NCBI GenBank assembly: GCA_900660155.1
Contig: CABFPE010000541.1
Location: 485,005-549,004, forward strand
DNA from: Hofstenia miamia
Taxonomy: Eukaryota; Xenacoelomorpha; Acoela; Hofsteniidae
DNA length: 64,000 nucleotides
Direction of reading: 5' to 3'
In this document: positions 23,310-34,975 of the stretch, piece after piece
Position numbering within the stretch: position 1 is the first letter of the stretch
Layout of the letters: the number at the start of each line of letters is the position of its first letter
The notes under the pieces: model-generated
Databases searched by the model: none
What the model saw: the letters and a program-made list of their open reading frames with translations, nothing else
Told to the model about the DNA's origin: nothing
Made by a program: the position numbers and the translations under genes

Positions 23310-26300
23310 ATGAAGTGTGTAGTTGTGCTTCTTCTTCTCTCAGGTCTTCCGTGTTTATTACTTCAAGACAGCTGTTTGGAGTTTTATTATAAACAAATTA
23401 CTGTCAAGAAGACTAAAACTAATGAAAATGTTGAATATTTCTATCTTTATCCAACAAATAAAACTATTATATGTGCCATAAGTTTCCCCACTCACGTGAG
23501 TTATCCATTCACTGTTAGAACTGCTTACGCTGCAAATTCATTTGACTCCTTTACTACAGTGTGGGTAGATATAACCAACTCATTCTTTGTAAATTATCCA
23601 CGCATTCCATTTTACAGATTTGCTTTGTATTGGAACAACAATGATGTTGATGAGTTAACATTTATTCTTGATGGCAATTACGACATTATTTACCCAGGGA
23701 TTCAAGTTACAAATGGTATATCCAAGAGTACCAATGATGTAACTCTTGGAATGTTCGTCAGATTGCAATGTACTGTGCATTGGAATGACCCTGTTTCAGT
23801 GTATGATCTTGAAAGACACATATCATGGAAAAGGGGAGAACAAGGTAGTTCAGTGGTAGCGAGCAATTCGCATAAGGTTTTCGCATCATTGGATCTTCAA
23901 CGGCGATTTATTGGTTACTTGTGGCTGGAGATATGGGCAATCCAATACGAGGATGTCACACTATATACTTGCAAAGCATCAGTAAATGGGAAAGAGGCTA
24001 AGCATTCATTGACACTAACAACCTCTGACAGTGATTTAGGGCAATGGAAGGGGCTTCTCCTTTATACAACCAAAAGGTTTTACATAGGTAAAATTGTTCT
24101 TGAAAATTTCCTTAAAAGCATGTCTGCAGAATGTTTAAAAGACCATGGCGAGTCGCTGAGCATTGAAGAGTTAAATTTTCTTCTCGCTTTATCGCAAGTT
24201 TCGAATGATAATGAATTTAGCCATTCATCCATGATCTTGCCAGCCATTTTAAGGACTGATATTGAGTATATTTATGATTATAATAACTGTTATTTTCAAA
24301 ATCAGCTGCCTAACAACAGCGATTTTAATTTCCACAGAACATTTTACAACATAAATAATCCAACTTTATCACTGAATTCTAAAGGGCCTATTGCATTTAG
24401 TAACAACTGTAGTAGAACACAGGGCATCATTTGTAGCTACGAATTTGGCAAATATATAAGCTTAACAAATATGAAGGATTGCTTCTTTCAGGATATGTTA
24501 GATGAAACATATACTATACAATTAAGTGCCTTAATCATTGGAAATCAAAAAATTCGAATATCCTGCACGATTTATGATGAAATAAATCCCAGAAACATTC
24601 ATTTACAAATAACTAAAGAAATTGACGTCGACACTCCGTTTACTCACACTTTAAAACCGGCTCTATATGGCGCATCTGCGATATGTGGCAAATATAGTTC
24701 TGAAGATGTACATAATGTTGACAGAAAATTGGCGCATGTTGAATTCGTAGTTCCAGAAAAACAACTGTTAAGTGGTAAAAGTTCCTGCACTCATGACAAT
24801 CTATACATTAAAGAAATTTCCAGCAATCCCATGAAAGGATATGGTAATTTTTATTCCGATAAAAAAATGTACATTTTTTGTAAATCAGCCGCATATCCAT
24901 TACCACAATTTAGATGGTTTGCGGGTTTACTAGTCAATGGAACTTTCGCGTATGAAGAAATCATTTCAAACGCAGAGAGGTACATCACCATTACTCAAAC
25001 ATTTGATCTTGAGAAAGGATCAAGCCCTTGCAATACAGCTCATAGAGTCTCAATGTTAACTTTTTCAAAACTAGAAAAAAAAGATTCAAAAATATACTTT
25101 TGCGAGGTTAACAATGGCTTATCATCTGAAAGAACAGATACTGTTGAAATTGCAAAGGTTATACCAAGGTATGCTTCAAAACTAACTTATTACATAAAGG
25201 ATTCCAAATACTATGGAAAAGTTTTGTTTGTTGCATGGCCAATACCAGAGTTCACAATTGTATGTGTTGGTGCAAAATCGTATAGTGAAGACTCACATAC
25301 AGAATCAAACTTTGATGATTTCAAATTTCAATTTAACTTCTGGGTGTTTGGGCCAATAGAAAGTGGCTACTGTAATGTTACAATTAACGACGATGAGACA
25401 ACTACACCAGAAATTCAAGGGGAGTTTAATGAAGCAATGGGAAATATTAGCCTTACACTGGAACGAAAAACGCTTTTATTGAAATGCGTAATAACAGCTT
25501 TTCCAATTCAAGAGGACCAAGCAAGTATTTCATGCACTAGAAATGGATTTCAAGCGAATACGGATGAAATACCTGCTTCTAGAGTAAGTATAAGTAATAC
25601 AATTCTTTATATTAATAGAATAATGGAATTTATTCCTGAAGTGTATAGTTATTGTACATGTCAATACTTAAACATAAAAGAGGAAATTGAGGTTCTCCCC
25701 AGATGGTTTGATAGGAACTATATATACTTACCAAGCATGTACTATCCATTAGAATTGGCCATTAACTTAGTTCCTGAAGTTTATGAAAAGCCTACGCCTA
25801 TGTTTCTTTCTCTTAGACTTGACAATGTCTATGCAAAAGCAAAGATATATAATCTTTCAACGAATGTAGTACTGGAAGTGGCTAAAACACTTCAATATGC
25901 CTCACGAACCTCAACACAATATAATGATGACAAAATCATTGAGAAATTAGAGGTCGACCTTTTATATGAAACTGGATATAAAATAGTCGAAGAAATTCTT
26001 CGTGAAGATTATTCAAAAAAATCAGGTTATGCGGAAAAAGTGTTTATAATCGACTGCATTGAAGAATTTACTTATGGATTTGGGAAAAAAATTAATCCCA
26101 ATACCAAAAAACGCTATCGAGGCAGTGGTATTATCGCTTCAGTCTTTCGATTGGACAACTACCATTCTGATGACATTGTCATTCAAGAACGGGTTGATTC
26201 TAATGAGAATAAAGGCATCTTAAATATTCTTATTCTTAGGAAAGAAAGTTTATACTTCGAATCAAAGAAGGAGATCGTGTTAACTGCCCTGTTCACTAGT

Positions 26301-26358
26301 GCTAATCTTTTTCCTAAAAAAGCCATTGTAATTGAAGAACCAAAATCGAAACTTGTAG
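23310..26358 (+). CDS. Adhesion GPCR exon 1: signal peptide, Ig-like domains, most of GAIN
   Basis: Long open exon starting at ATG with the hydrophobic leader MKCVVVLLLLSGLPCLLLQ. The first Ig-like domain has Cys154, Trp173 and DVTLYTC (Cys221). The second has Cys524, Trp536 and DSKIYFC (Cys598). A more divergent one has Cys726 and PEVYSYC (Cys782). GAIN features are ASVFRLD and ALFTSANLFP near the end. The frame would hit a TGA at 26,376. I end the exon at 26,358, before GTATAC, because splicing to 26,407 restores the frame and the GAIN sequence continues. Confidence 0.9.
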
Positions 26359-29300
26359 GTATACTAAAGCAGTTGTGAAATATTTATGATAACATCATCA
26401 ATTTAGATGACGTATGGACGACACATCAGGTGGTGGAATCAATCAACAGTGGAATCCTTTGTGTAGTTCTGAGAGTAGAAGAAGAAATAGTTTCCATTCC
26501 GACTGAATTTATTCTGAATCATCGAGAAAGTGAGAGTGTAAATAATTACGGGGAACTGTTTTCTGCCACACTGACTTCGTCCTGCAACTATTGGTCCAAA
26601 GACATTGAATTTTGGCAAAATGATGGGTAGGTCTTTGTGAATTGATGATAAAATACAATTCATCCTAAAAGTAATTACGAAAATTTTGTCTATTTTTGAC
26701 ATCCTGTCTCTTCATCTATAACTATGTGTTACATTGACAAAATTTCGCATAGACACTGTATTTTGTTTAGAAAAAGGCCAAAAATATTATTACAACCATT
26801 AACATGATTAAGAATATAAAAATGAAATTTTACTCGAATTAGGCTTTCATGTTATTTTGACCATAATACTCAGCAAATGAAAAAGATGTAAAATTTTTTA
26901 GGTAATCAAAAGTACAGTATGCAATATGAGTTTGGTTAATGTTTCATCCTTCGTTTTTGTATTTTTTGAATAATTTTTGCACATTGGGCACATAATTTTC
27001 ATTGATATTGATATTTTTTCAGTTAATTGTTACATTTAAGTAAGGAAATGATCCTAATCACACCGAATTCTCAGAATCGTGTGGTTTCTATTTGTATTTT
27101 GAGAATGTTGGTAAAGCGCATAGGAAGTCCCAGGAAAATTCTAAGGTTTACTGAAACAATGTGGCAAAAAAATCAGTCTAATATGTGTGCATGTATTTTT
27201 ATCGAGATAATTTTTTGGATGCCCCTTCACAGGGGTATAGAATGAAATCTAGAATTCTAATAAAAAAATTAACACAAAATTTAAATTCACAATAAAATAA
27301 TTGAGATAGGGACAGAAAATCTACATCGCGGGCTTAATACTTTCAGAAATATCCTGTTAAAACCTGTGACTGAATATTTATCACCATGACTGTAGTTATA
27401 AATTAGAGTGTGAGATTAGCACAGTGTATTCAGAAGGCATTAATAATTTGTTTGAATGGAATCAACCCAATAACTTCAAATTTTTTCATGATTCTGCAAT
27501 TAATGAATAAGTATTCTCAATAAACTTCATAAGGAGGCGCGTTCATAAACGCACTTCTATAGCAACTTTGACTATAGTAGAGAAAACTGTTAGTATTTTA
27601 AAAAATACCACCAATGTAAGCAACCATATATACACACATGTTTTCTAAATTCCAATTAACATTTTCAAATTTACTAAACTAATGTTTTCATTGTTGTATT
27701 GTCTTCAGTTGGATAATTCTTCTTATTTAAATATGAAAAGTCCAGACGATGCCCAACAATAACTGATATTAAAACCATAAATACCACAAGTGCTGAGATA
27801 TTTGACCAATAATACGTCTGTAAGTTAACTAATTTCATCTTTTGTTCTTCAAAATTCAGTTCAAATTTAATAGTTTCTCAAGAAACGCAAATTTGTATGA
27901 TTATTCGTTTTCACGAAAGTCATTAATTAGTAAATTGCGGTGAAAAATATTTACAATTTTATTGTGATCCTTGGTGTTTTGCCATACAAACAGTGTTTTA
28001 TAGTTTGTTTGTAAATCTAGCATTGTTAATGTAGAGATATAATGGAAATCATAAATAGACTTTTGGATAGGATACGATCATGAATTGACAGTTGAACCTC
28101 ATTTGCTAATGTCAGAAATCTTAAATTATACAGATTTTATGTGAAATGTATTTTATCAATTGACTTAAAATTGATTCCAAATTCTTTGTAAAACCTTCAC
28201 ACCTTATTTTCTCAGTTGCGTCAGTTAAACGTCATCTGCTTAATTAGCCAGGAAGAATAATTTAGAATTTCTTTAAAGTTATTCATTTTTTCTAGATCCA
28301 TATAATACACATATTAGTATTTGGATAAAAATTATAAATGTAATAATAATTACATGCATACTTTGATTCCATATACATGTAAGGTACATATTCATAGAAT
28401 ATAATAGTATAATAATTTAGCTGCGAAAAGGATTGGGAAAATTCAGTGCCAAGTCAAACCTATTGCAAATGCAGTCATACAACCAAGTATGCCATTAACA
28501 CCCAAGTTCTTGAAAGAAAGCATGATGAATGGGAAGGTGATCAAAACTACAGACTAATATCTATGATAGGGAGCAATTTAGGTTTAATTATCAATCTTCT
28601 GAATTTCTTTCTTCAGGTAAATGAAATGCAACAAGACATCAGTTTATTAAAATTCTGGAATAACACGGTTTTGTTCAGAATAATTTACATTCACAATCAA
28701 TCGTTTGACTTTAATAAGATTTGCTAATATCATCTAAACCCTATCAATGAAAGCTATATTCACTGATAATGATTAAAACATTATAGTCAGAAACTCAAAA
28801 TTTCAATTGTTTAAATCTACCAATATCATTTGCAACATTAATTTTTCAATAGAACAGCCATAATAATATAAAAGGCTTCAAATTTCCAATAAAAATAAGT
28901 GCAGTATTAGTAGAGTAAAAATGTTCAAACATTGAAATGATGGTTTTCCTAACTAGTTACTTAGGTGAATGTAGATCGAGTTGTTAAGAATGAACAGAAC
29001 AAGATACACAGTATGCTTTGCATGACAGTCATAATGCTACAGGTTATATATCTGGCTGGAGTCGAACGTAAGGATCAAGCCATTGTCTGCAAAGTCACTG
29101 CCGTTGCTTTGCACTATTCAATGTTGATGATTACCTGCTGGAATCTTTGTGTTGGCCTCTATTTACTCAACCGCGTAAAGAGAATTCTTGATGTAGTTCT
29201 GTTTAGGATTGTTCTTTTCTCGATATTCTCCTTTGCATATCCATTTGTTTTTGCAGGTGGAAGTTTTTTACTTTTTCGAGTAAGTCTATTTTTTAAAATA

Positions 29301-30157
29301 AATGAAGTAAAATATGTATCGAAGGGTCATAAATCAAACCGTCATTTAGTTAAATGATCAACTAGTCTGAACACCATTTCAACAATTATAAGATTCAGTT
29401 CCTTGGAATGTGTCAAAAAATATCAATTAACTGATATTGCAGCTACAACCTTATACATTATAATCTATATAGATACAACCAAAAAAGAAGCTATTTTCTA
29501 TCAATTACGTCTATATTTGTTATACTTTCATATATAATAGATATTAATGAGTGGTTGGCATTTAGTAATGTCAGGTCTAATCTGGTTTGTATTATTATTT
29601 TGTTTTGTGTAAATAAGCAAGTGGGAAGGAACAAATAAAATCGTAACATTTTTCAATTGCAAATTTAAGCATAGAATATTATTATGGCTAAATTTATGCT
29701 CTCTGATTGAAGGATAAGAATGAATTTAGGACAGATATGGGAAAGGCACTGGGTGCTGGATAGATATGGCTGGTCTTTATCATTGGTATTTACTTCCATT
29801 TGTACCTTGCATAATTCTTAACATTGCTTGTTTGGTGTATGTTGTCCGCGCAATGAAGTTTGAATGGAAGCGTCAAGTGCTAAAAAAACAAATTATGTAC
29901 ACAGTTAAAGGCGAAGCACTTCTACTGCCAATTTTGCAATTGACAACTATGTTTTGTGCAACAGGTATAACATTTCAATTGTCTTTGATTTTCGAACATT
30001 CAATAGTCAAAGCTTGAAATATGCTTCTCTAACTAGGGCATTTTGAGGCTAGGATTATAAATGAACGAAATTTTAGTTCTAATCTAATGTCCAACTCAAT
30101 TTCCTTATATAATACAGAATAAATAACATAGAAACGACCTATCTGGCAGTGCNTGTA

Positions 30158-30200
<43 letters not shown>

Positions 30201-33200
30201 CAGTGGGGTTGCCAAGGGAGAGCTGGAGGTGACTAAGCTACCCCTGAAAATTTTCACGATACCCCAAAATGTTTCAAAATAATATACAGGATAACTTACT
30301 AAAACCTTTAATCATTCAAGGAGGTATTGACGAATGAAATCTGAACAACTGATAAGATAGTAGAAGTTCATTCATACTTTTGGCTTTATATTTTTGTATT
30401 TTGGGCCATTTTATTGCAAAAACATGGTATTTTGAAACTGAACCATTCGCACACAAGAATATGTTATATTGGTAAATATAAGAATCTACATCTTGCATCT
30501 TGCAGAAATTTATTTGATCACAAAAATTCTACAAATATATTGCAGACTGCAGACAATCTTCAACTAAAAACATGCGAAAGCTTATCTTTATTGTATAAGA
30601 TCTGCCTAGAGGCGATTCTAGAATTAATAAATTGGTTGAGCTTATAGACTCAGCAGTGCTGGAAACGATCCGGTCCAGTCCGGTTCATTATAGTCCCGTC
30701 CTCAAACATTGCGGTACTGTCGGTTCAAGATTTCCTACGATTATATGAAAAATTTTACAATTTATGTTTCAATACAATATACACACATTTATAATCAAAT
30801 ATGTACAATAAAAATTGTTATTAATAAATCCCCCAAATCATTCGCCGCATTATTTAATTAAATATCAAGGCCAAGTCAGTCATTGTTAGTTGCATGAGGT
30901 AATTTATTAACACCTTCGGCAAAACAATTTGATCTTAGCAGATGTAAATTTCTCACTTAATAGTTTGATCACCTTCGACTAATTAATTAAAATTTCGGTT
31001 TATTACATAATTACTTCGTATTCCATTATTGAATGCACACCTAGTGTGAACAGAATGTTGTTAATATTAAGCATTTTGAAATATTAACAACAATATACAA
31101 GATGATTCCCACTTGGCTTTTTCTTATTGGGAGCAATTCTCCTACTATGCAAAGTTTATTTTCCAAATGACTATTTGCACACTGGTTCCAAATTCCGACC
31201 AACGCTAGCCCCGAACCTAGATCTAATACAACATAGTAAATATATTGTATGCAATTGCAACACAAAAGTAGCTATACCAGCTTTATTAACTTGACATTTC
31301 TTCAACCTGTTGCACAATTATGGGAATTATGAAAAGTAGGTTCTATAGTAAATCATTGAAAAAACAACGTAAATTTAGCGTGAAATGATACTGAAAATTT
31401 AGCATTAAAACAAGCCTTTATGCGCGCTTCTGGATCTTGTTACCATCCGGGCAAATCCAACCCCACGTTATATACTGGTGCGACGTCTAATATTCATTCT
31501 TAAAACTCATTGAGAGCTTCTCAATCTGATATGTGATACAAATATTTTACCTCAGTGGTAGCTATTTAGTGCTGGTACTCTTCTTGAGAGTGAACATTGC
31601 ACTCAGAAATATCTGCAGCTTTCGGAAACTTTAAACAACTAAGTGTGATATTTTCCTCATGCAACTGTTGTACAAGTTCAGGATTTTATTGTGTTTTTGA
31701 AATGTTGAGACTACTTGAGCAAAGTTTATGATCAAATCTTAACTCACTATCTACTTTGAGTCTATTTCCATTATCAGCATGTGCACTTGAAGTTTAGTTA
31801 TAATCTTGTTGCTGTATGACCCAGTAGAATTTGATGAATATCACTGCGTTTTTGCAATTCTTATGCATTGTCCTCACTAAAATTTGAATTTATTGCTATC
31901 AATTGATAAACAATGTGTTAATAACTGATATAATTTTGACTTTTTAAATAAACTTGTTTTATTATCTCTTCACTTTGACTTGCATTTAATTGTTGTATAT
32001 ATCTATCCAATCCAGAAAGGTTATGCTAAAAACCGACTTTTTTGGAAGCCCCAATAAATACTATGTTTGAATTACCCAATTTGTACAGCATTTTGATTGT
32101 AATTTGAGAATTTTGCATACGGATAGCACATTTAAGCAAAATAATTGACATCAGCTTTTTTCAATTTTACTAAAACAAAATGTTTAGTATTAGTTCAAAG
32201 CCATTTGATATTATATCAAAAGCGCAATCAACTTTGAAAAGTATTTTTAAAACTATAACAAGACGGGTAAATATGGCCGCCTCCATTTTTTAAGTTTAAT
32301 TATAAATGTCAATTTTACACTTAAATTACAAATAAAAAATTCAAATGGATGTCATTTTAAATTTAAATTGAATTTTTTAAATGCTCATCACTGCTTTTGA
32401 TAAGAAAGACAGTGACACTTAAGCTTCTAGTTAAACTACATAATATATCAATTATTGTAAAATTTCAAAGCATTATTTCTTTTGCTTACTAATATGNCCG
32501 GGCAAATCCAACCCCACGTTATATACTGGTGCGACGTCTAATATTCATTCTTAAAACTCATTGAGAGCTTCTCAATCTGATATGTGATACAAATATTTTA
32601 CCTCAGTGGTAGCTATTTAGTGCTGGTACTCTTCTTGAGAGTGAACATTGCACTCAGAAATATCTGCAGCTTTCGGAAACTTTAAACAACTAAGTGTGAT
32701 ATTTTCCTCATGCAACTGTTGTACAAGTTCAGGATTTTATTGTGTTTTTGAAATGTTGAGACTACTTGAGCAAAGTTTATGATCAAATCTTAACTCACTA
32801 TCTACTTTGAGTCTATTTCCATTATCAGCATGTGCACTTGAAGTTTAGTTATAATCTTGTTGCTGTATGACCCAGTAGAATTTGATGAATATCACTGCGT
32901 TTTTGCAATTCTTATGCATTGTCCTCACTAAAATTTGAATTTATTGCTATCAATTGATAAACAATGTGTTAATAACTGATATAATTTTGACTTTTTAAAT
33001 AAACTTGTTTTATTATCTCTTCACTTTGACTTGCATTTAATTGTTGTATATATCTATCCAATCCAGAAAGGTTATGCTAAAAACCGACTTTTTTGGAAGC
33101 CCCAATAAATACTATGTTTGAATTACCCAATTTGTACAGCATTTTGATTGTAATTTGAGAATTTTGCATACGGATAGCACATTTAAGCAAAATAATTGAC

Positions 33201-33547
33201 ATCAGCTTTTTTCAATTTTACTAAAACAAAATGTTTAGTATTAGTTCAAAGCCATTTGATATTATATCAAAAGCGCAATCAACTTTGAAAAGTATTTTTA
33301 AAACTATAACAAGACGGGTAAATATGGCCGCCTCCATTTTTTAAGTTTAATTATAAATGTCAATTTTACACTTAAATTACAAATAAAAAATTCAAATGGA
33401 TGTCATTTTAAATTTAAATTGAATTTTTTAAATGCTCATCACTGCTTTTGATAAGAAAGACAGTGACACTTAAGCTTCTAGTTAAACTACATAATATATC
33501 AATTATTGTAAAATTTCAAAGCATTATTTCTTTTGCTTACTAATATG

Positions 33548-33585
<38 letters not shown>

Positions 33586-34041
33586 TTGGCTATATCAAAA
33601 TATATTATGAATTAAAGATTACAATTGCACAGCTTAGATTTGCTCCATTTGAAAATAACTACTTTGGTAAATTTCTGTGCCAAATGTTAGGCTAATTATT
33701 AATAGGACTGGTATAACAATGTTATTACATAAGATCTGTTAGTAGACTTTATGAAAAGAAAGTATGCATATATATTTCCACAATATTTAGGAATGACAAA
33801 CACACACGTCATTTTTCAAATTGGTAATGGACTGTGTTTCGTGTTTCTTGCTATATGTCTGTTTCTTTACACAATAGTTTTCAATCCAGAATTTCATGAA
33901 GCTCGGAAACGTATTAAACAAGGAAAGAAGCTAAAGGATAACTTCAATATTTTGAGCAAGAAGATTAAGACCATGCAGCTTTCCAAGAAGAGTAAAAAAA
34001 CATCGAAAACGCCTTCCACTGCCTCGTCAAAGTTACACTGA
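23310..34041 (+). CDS. Adhesion G-protein-coupled receptor with Ig-like domains (six exons)
   Basis: Gene model: 23310-26358, 26407-26626, 28421-28616, 28965-29279, 29730-29964, 33743-34041. The joined coding length is 4,314 nt (1,437 residues plus stop) with every junction in phase and GT..AG at every intron. Order of parts: signal peptide (residues 1-19), Ig-like domains (about 130-238 and 495-617, probably a third at about 720-795), GAIN domain (about 810 to the GPS), GPS motif, seven membrane helices and a lysine-rich tail. Adhesion GPCRs are cell-surface receptors whose extracellular part is usually self-cleaved at the GPS, exposing a tethered agonist. Ig-bearing members include the vertebrate ADGRA and ADGRF5 types, but orthology cannot be judged here. 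Ligand unknown. The last intron is artificially lengthened by an assembly duplication. Confidence 0.9.
26407..26626 (+). CDS. Adhesion GPCR exon 2: end of GAIN domain, start of GPS
   Basis: Joined across a 48-bp intron, with the split codon G|AT giving Asp. It reads DDVWTTHQVVESINSGILCV, then SIPTEF, then CNYWSKDIEFWQNDG, which starts the GPS motif with its first Cys and Trp pair. The donor GTAGGT follows GATGG. Confidence 0.85.
26627..28420 (+). other. Adhesion GPCR intron 2
   Basis: A 1.79-kb noncoding intron, GTAGGT...TTTAG. Contains one copy of the short dispersed repeat (27,211-27,300). No other recognisable element. Confidence 0.75.
27211..27300 (+). repeat. Short dispersed repeat, copy 2
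   Basis: Related to 18,955-19,045. Lies in intron 2 of the receptor gene. Confidence 0.5.
28421..28616 (+). CDS. Adhesion GPCR exon 3: GPS core and TM1
   Basis: Completes the GPS: GCEKDWENSVPSQTYCKCSH then TTKYAI. The CxCxH pattern is canonical. The cleavage tripeptide is HTT rather than the common HLT/HLS. TM1 follows (LISMIGSNLGLIINLLNFFL). Acceptor TTTAG, donor CAG|GTAAAT, phase 0 at the 3' end. Confidence 0.9.
28965..29279 (+). CDS. Adhesion GPCR exon 4: TM2, TM3, TM4
   Basis: Shows the family pattern NKIHSMLCMTVIMLQV (TM2), then VCKVTAVALHYSMLMITCWN with CVGLYLL (TM3). The VCKV Cys is the conserved TM3 disulfide cysteine and the HY..L..W..C pattern is typical of family B2. TM4 is around VLFSIFSFAYPFVFAGGSFL. 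Acceptor TTAG, donor CGA|GTAAGT. Confidence 0.92.
29730..29964 (+). CDS. Adhesion GPCR exon 5: second extracellular loop, TM5, TM6
   Basis: Starts DRYGKGTGCWIDMAGLYHWY, where GCWID is the conserved second-loop Cys-Trp that pairs with TM3. TM5 is LLPFVPCIILNIACLVYVV. TM6 is GEALLLPILQLTTMFCAT. I end it at 29,964 (G|GTATAA) so that the next exon joins in phase. The open frame to 30,017 would be intron read-through. Confidence 0.85.
30165..30196. repeat. (TA)n microsatellite
   Basis: TA run in intron 5, next to an isolated N and directly before a hAT-like end. Confidence 0.85.
30199..30662. mobile_element. hAT-like terminal sequences in intron 5 (unpaired)
   Basis: CAGTGGGGTTGCCAAGGG at about 30,201 and CAGTGCTGGAAACGATCC at 30,654 each resemble hAT ends. 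No inverted partner or target-site duplication was found for either, so extents are unknown and they may belong to two different elements. Confidence 0.3.
31447..33547. repeat. 1,050-bp tandem duplication across a single N (assembly artefact)
   Basis: 31,447-32,496 is repeated as 32,498-33,547, with no difference that I noticed. The second copy starts immediately after the isolated N at 32,497. Overlapping contig ends placed end to end explain this better than a biological duplication. Confidence 0.9.
33553..33581. repeat. (TA)n microsatellite
   Basis: TA run in intron 5. Confidence 0.85.
33743..34041 (+). CDS. Adhesion GPCR exon 6: third extracellular loop, TM7, cytoplasmic tail
   Basis: Joins in phase as VDFMKRKYAYIFPQYL. 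TM7 is around VIFQIGNGLCFVFLAICLFL, followed by TIVFNPEFHEARKRI at the membrane exit. The tail is lysine/serine rich (KKSKKTSKTPS) and ends at TGA. The acceptor is GTTAG at 33,742. Confidence 0.88.
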
Positions 34042-34174
34042 CTTCTATTTCACTGAATCTATTTTAGATTGCGTTTGCTTTGTGCATTTTTGGATTTGAC
34101 TTTAATTTTGAGTTTTAATTTTCTTGCATATTGAAAAAATTTTAATTATATATTTTATGTTATTATAATTAGCA

Positions 34175-34180
34175 AATAAA
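34175..34180 (+). terminator. Polyadenylation signal AATAAA of the adhesion GPCR gene
   Basis: The AATAAA is 134 bp after the stop codon, in AT-rich sequence. AT-rich DNA makes chance matches likely. Confidence 0.5.
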
Positions 34181-34559
34181 TAGAATACTACATTGCTTTA
34201 GACTTATGCCTAGATGTTAATCATTTATTTGTAAAAGCTCAAGGCATCAAAATATTGACCTTATATTTGTTACTCTCTTGGTTCACAAAGAAAATTTATA
34301 ATCTACATTAAACTGAAAAGGGTCTGAATGGATTTACTTTCTGTGAATTGTATTCAAGGCAATAGCTTGAATAGAAACAATTATATATGGTACACAGCCA
34401 TTGGTTGTTACTGCTTGCCCAGTAGTAATCAAAACAAGCACTGCTTACTGTATACATTAGTAGCATTCAATATGCTCTAGTTTTTAGTGAATCATTAGGT
34501 ACTACAACTTTAGGAAATCAAAACAAAAAGATGTGTTTCACATATGATTGTAGTTAAAT

Positions 34560-34975
34560 TCTTGCACTGTTCAGAGAAAACAATCTTTGCACTTATTGTG
34601 TTACAGTTGAATTTAATATTTCTCCCAATGATTGGAGAAACCTGACTTCACAAATTTGAAGGACTGTTCAAACCAGTTTCCAAGTCCTCACTGTTTACAA
34701 TCACTGAATTCAATCCCATGGATAATGATCAAGTGAATATTGGGAGTAACTCTCAACCCAAGCTGATCAAACTTTTGTTGAAACCTTGTGATCTTGGATT
34801 TGTAGTTGGTATGAAAGAATTTACCAAAACACCACTCAGTTAATGACATGAATGCATCCACAAATAATTGGTGGTCCTCAGTAATACATCTTTCCAACTG
34901 ATCAACATTTCTTAGCAATTTTCTGCAACCCTTTCTTGCAAAACTCCAACAATGAATATTTGTATATGTACTCAA
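34560..34975 (-). pseudogene. Decayed mobile-element ORF fragment
   Basis: The minus-strand frame 34,975-34,688 contains DHQLFVDAFMSL and LGLRVTPNIHLIIIHGIEF. A degraded continuation reads GLGNWFEQSF and NHWEKY. From memory, this VTPKxHxxxxH / GLGxWSEQ layout belongs to a protein family repeated in many invertebrate genomes and thought to be transposon-derived. I cannot name the element. The frame is interrupted beyond 34,688. Confidence 0.45.

Larger units (their letters stand above)
29965..33742 (+). other. Adhesion GPCR intron 5, inflated by an assembly duplication
   Basis: Contains a TA run, two single hAT-like ends (about 30,199 and 30,654), isolated N's at 30,153 and 32,497, and a 1,050-bp segment present twice in tandem. 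With the duplication collapsed, the intron is about 2.7 kb. Confidence 0.8.

Noticed and set aside
26376-26378. In-frame TGA as evidence that the receptor is a pseudogene
   Set aside because: A 48-bp GT..AG intron removes it in phase, and all later exons keep intact splice sites and family motifs.
29965-30017. Extension of receptor exon 5 to the stop at 30,017
   Set aside because: Ending at 29,964 joins exon 6 in phase and restores TM7; the extension would truncate the receptor before TM7.
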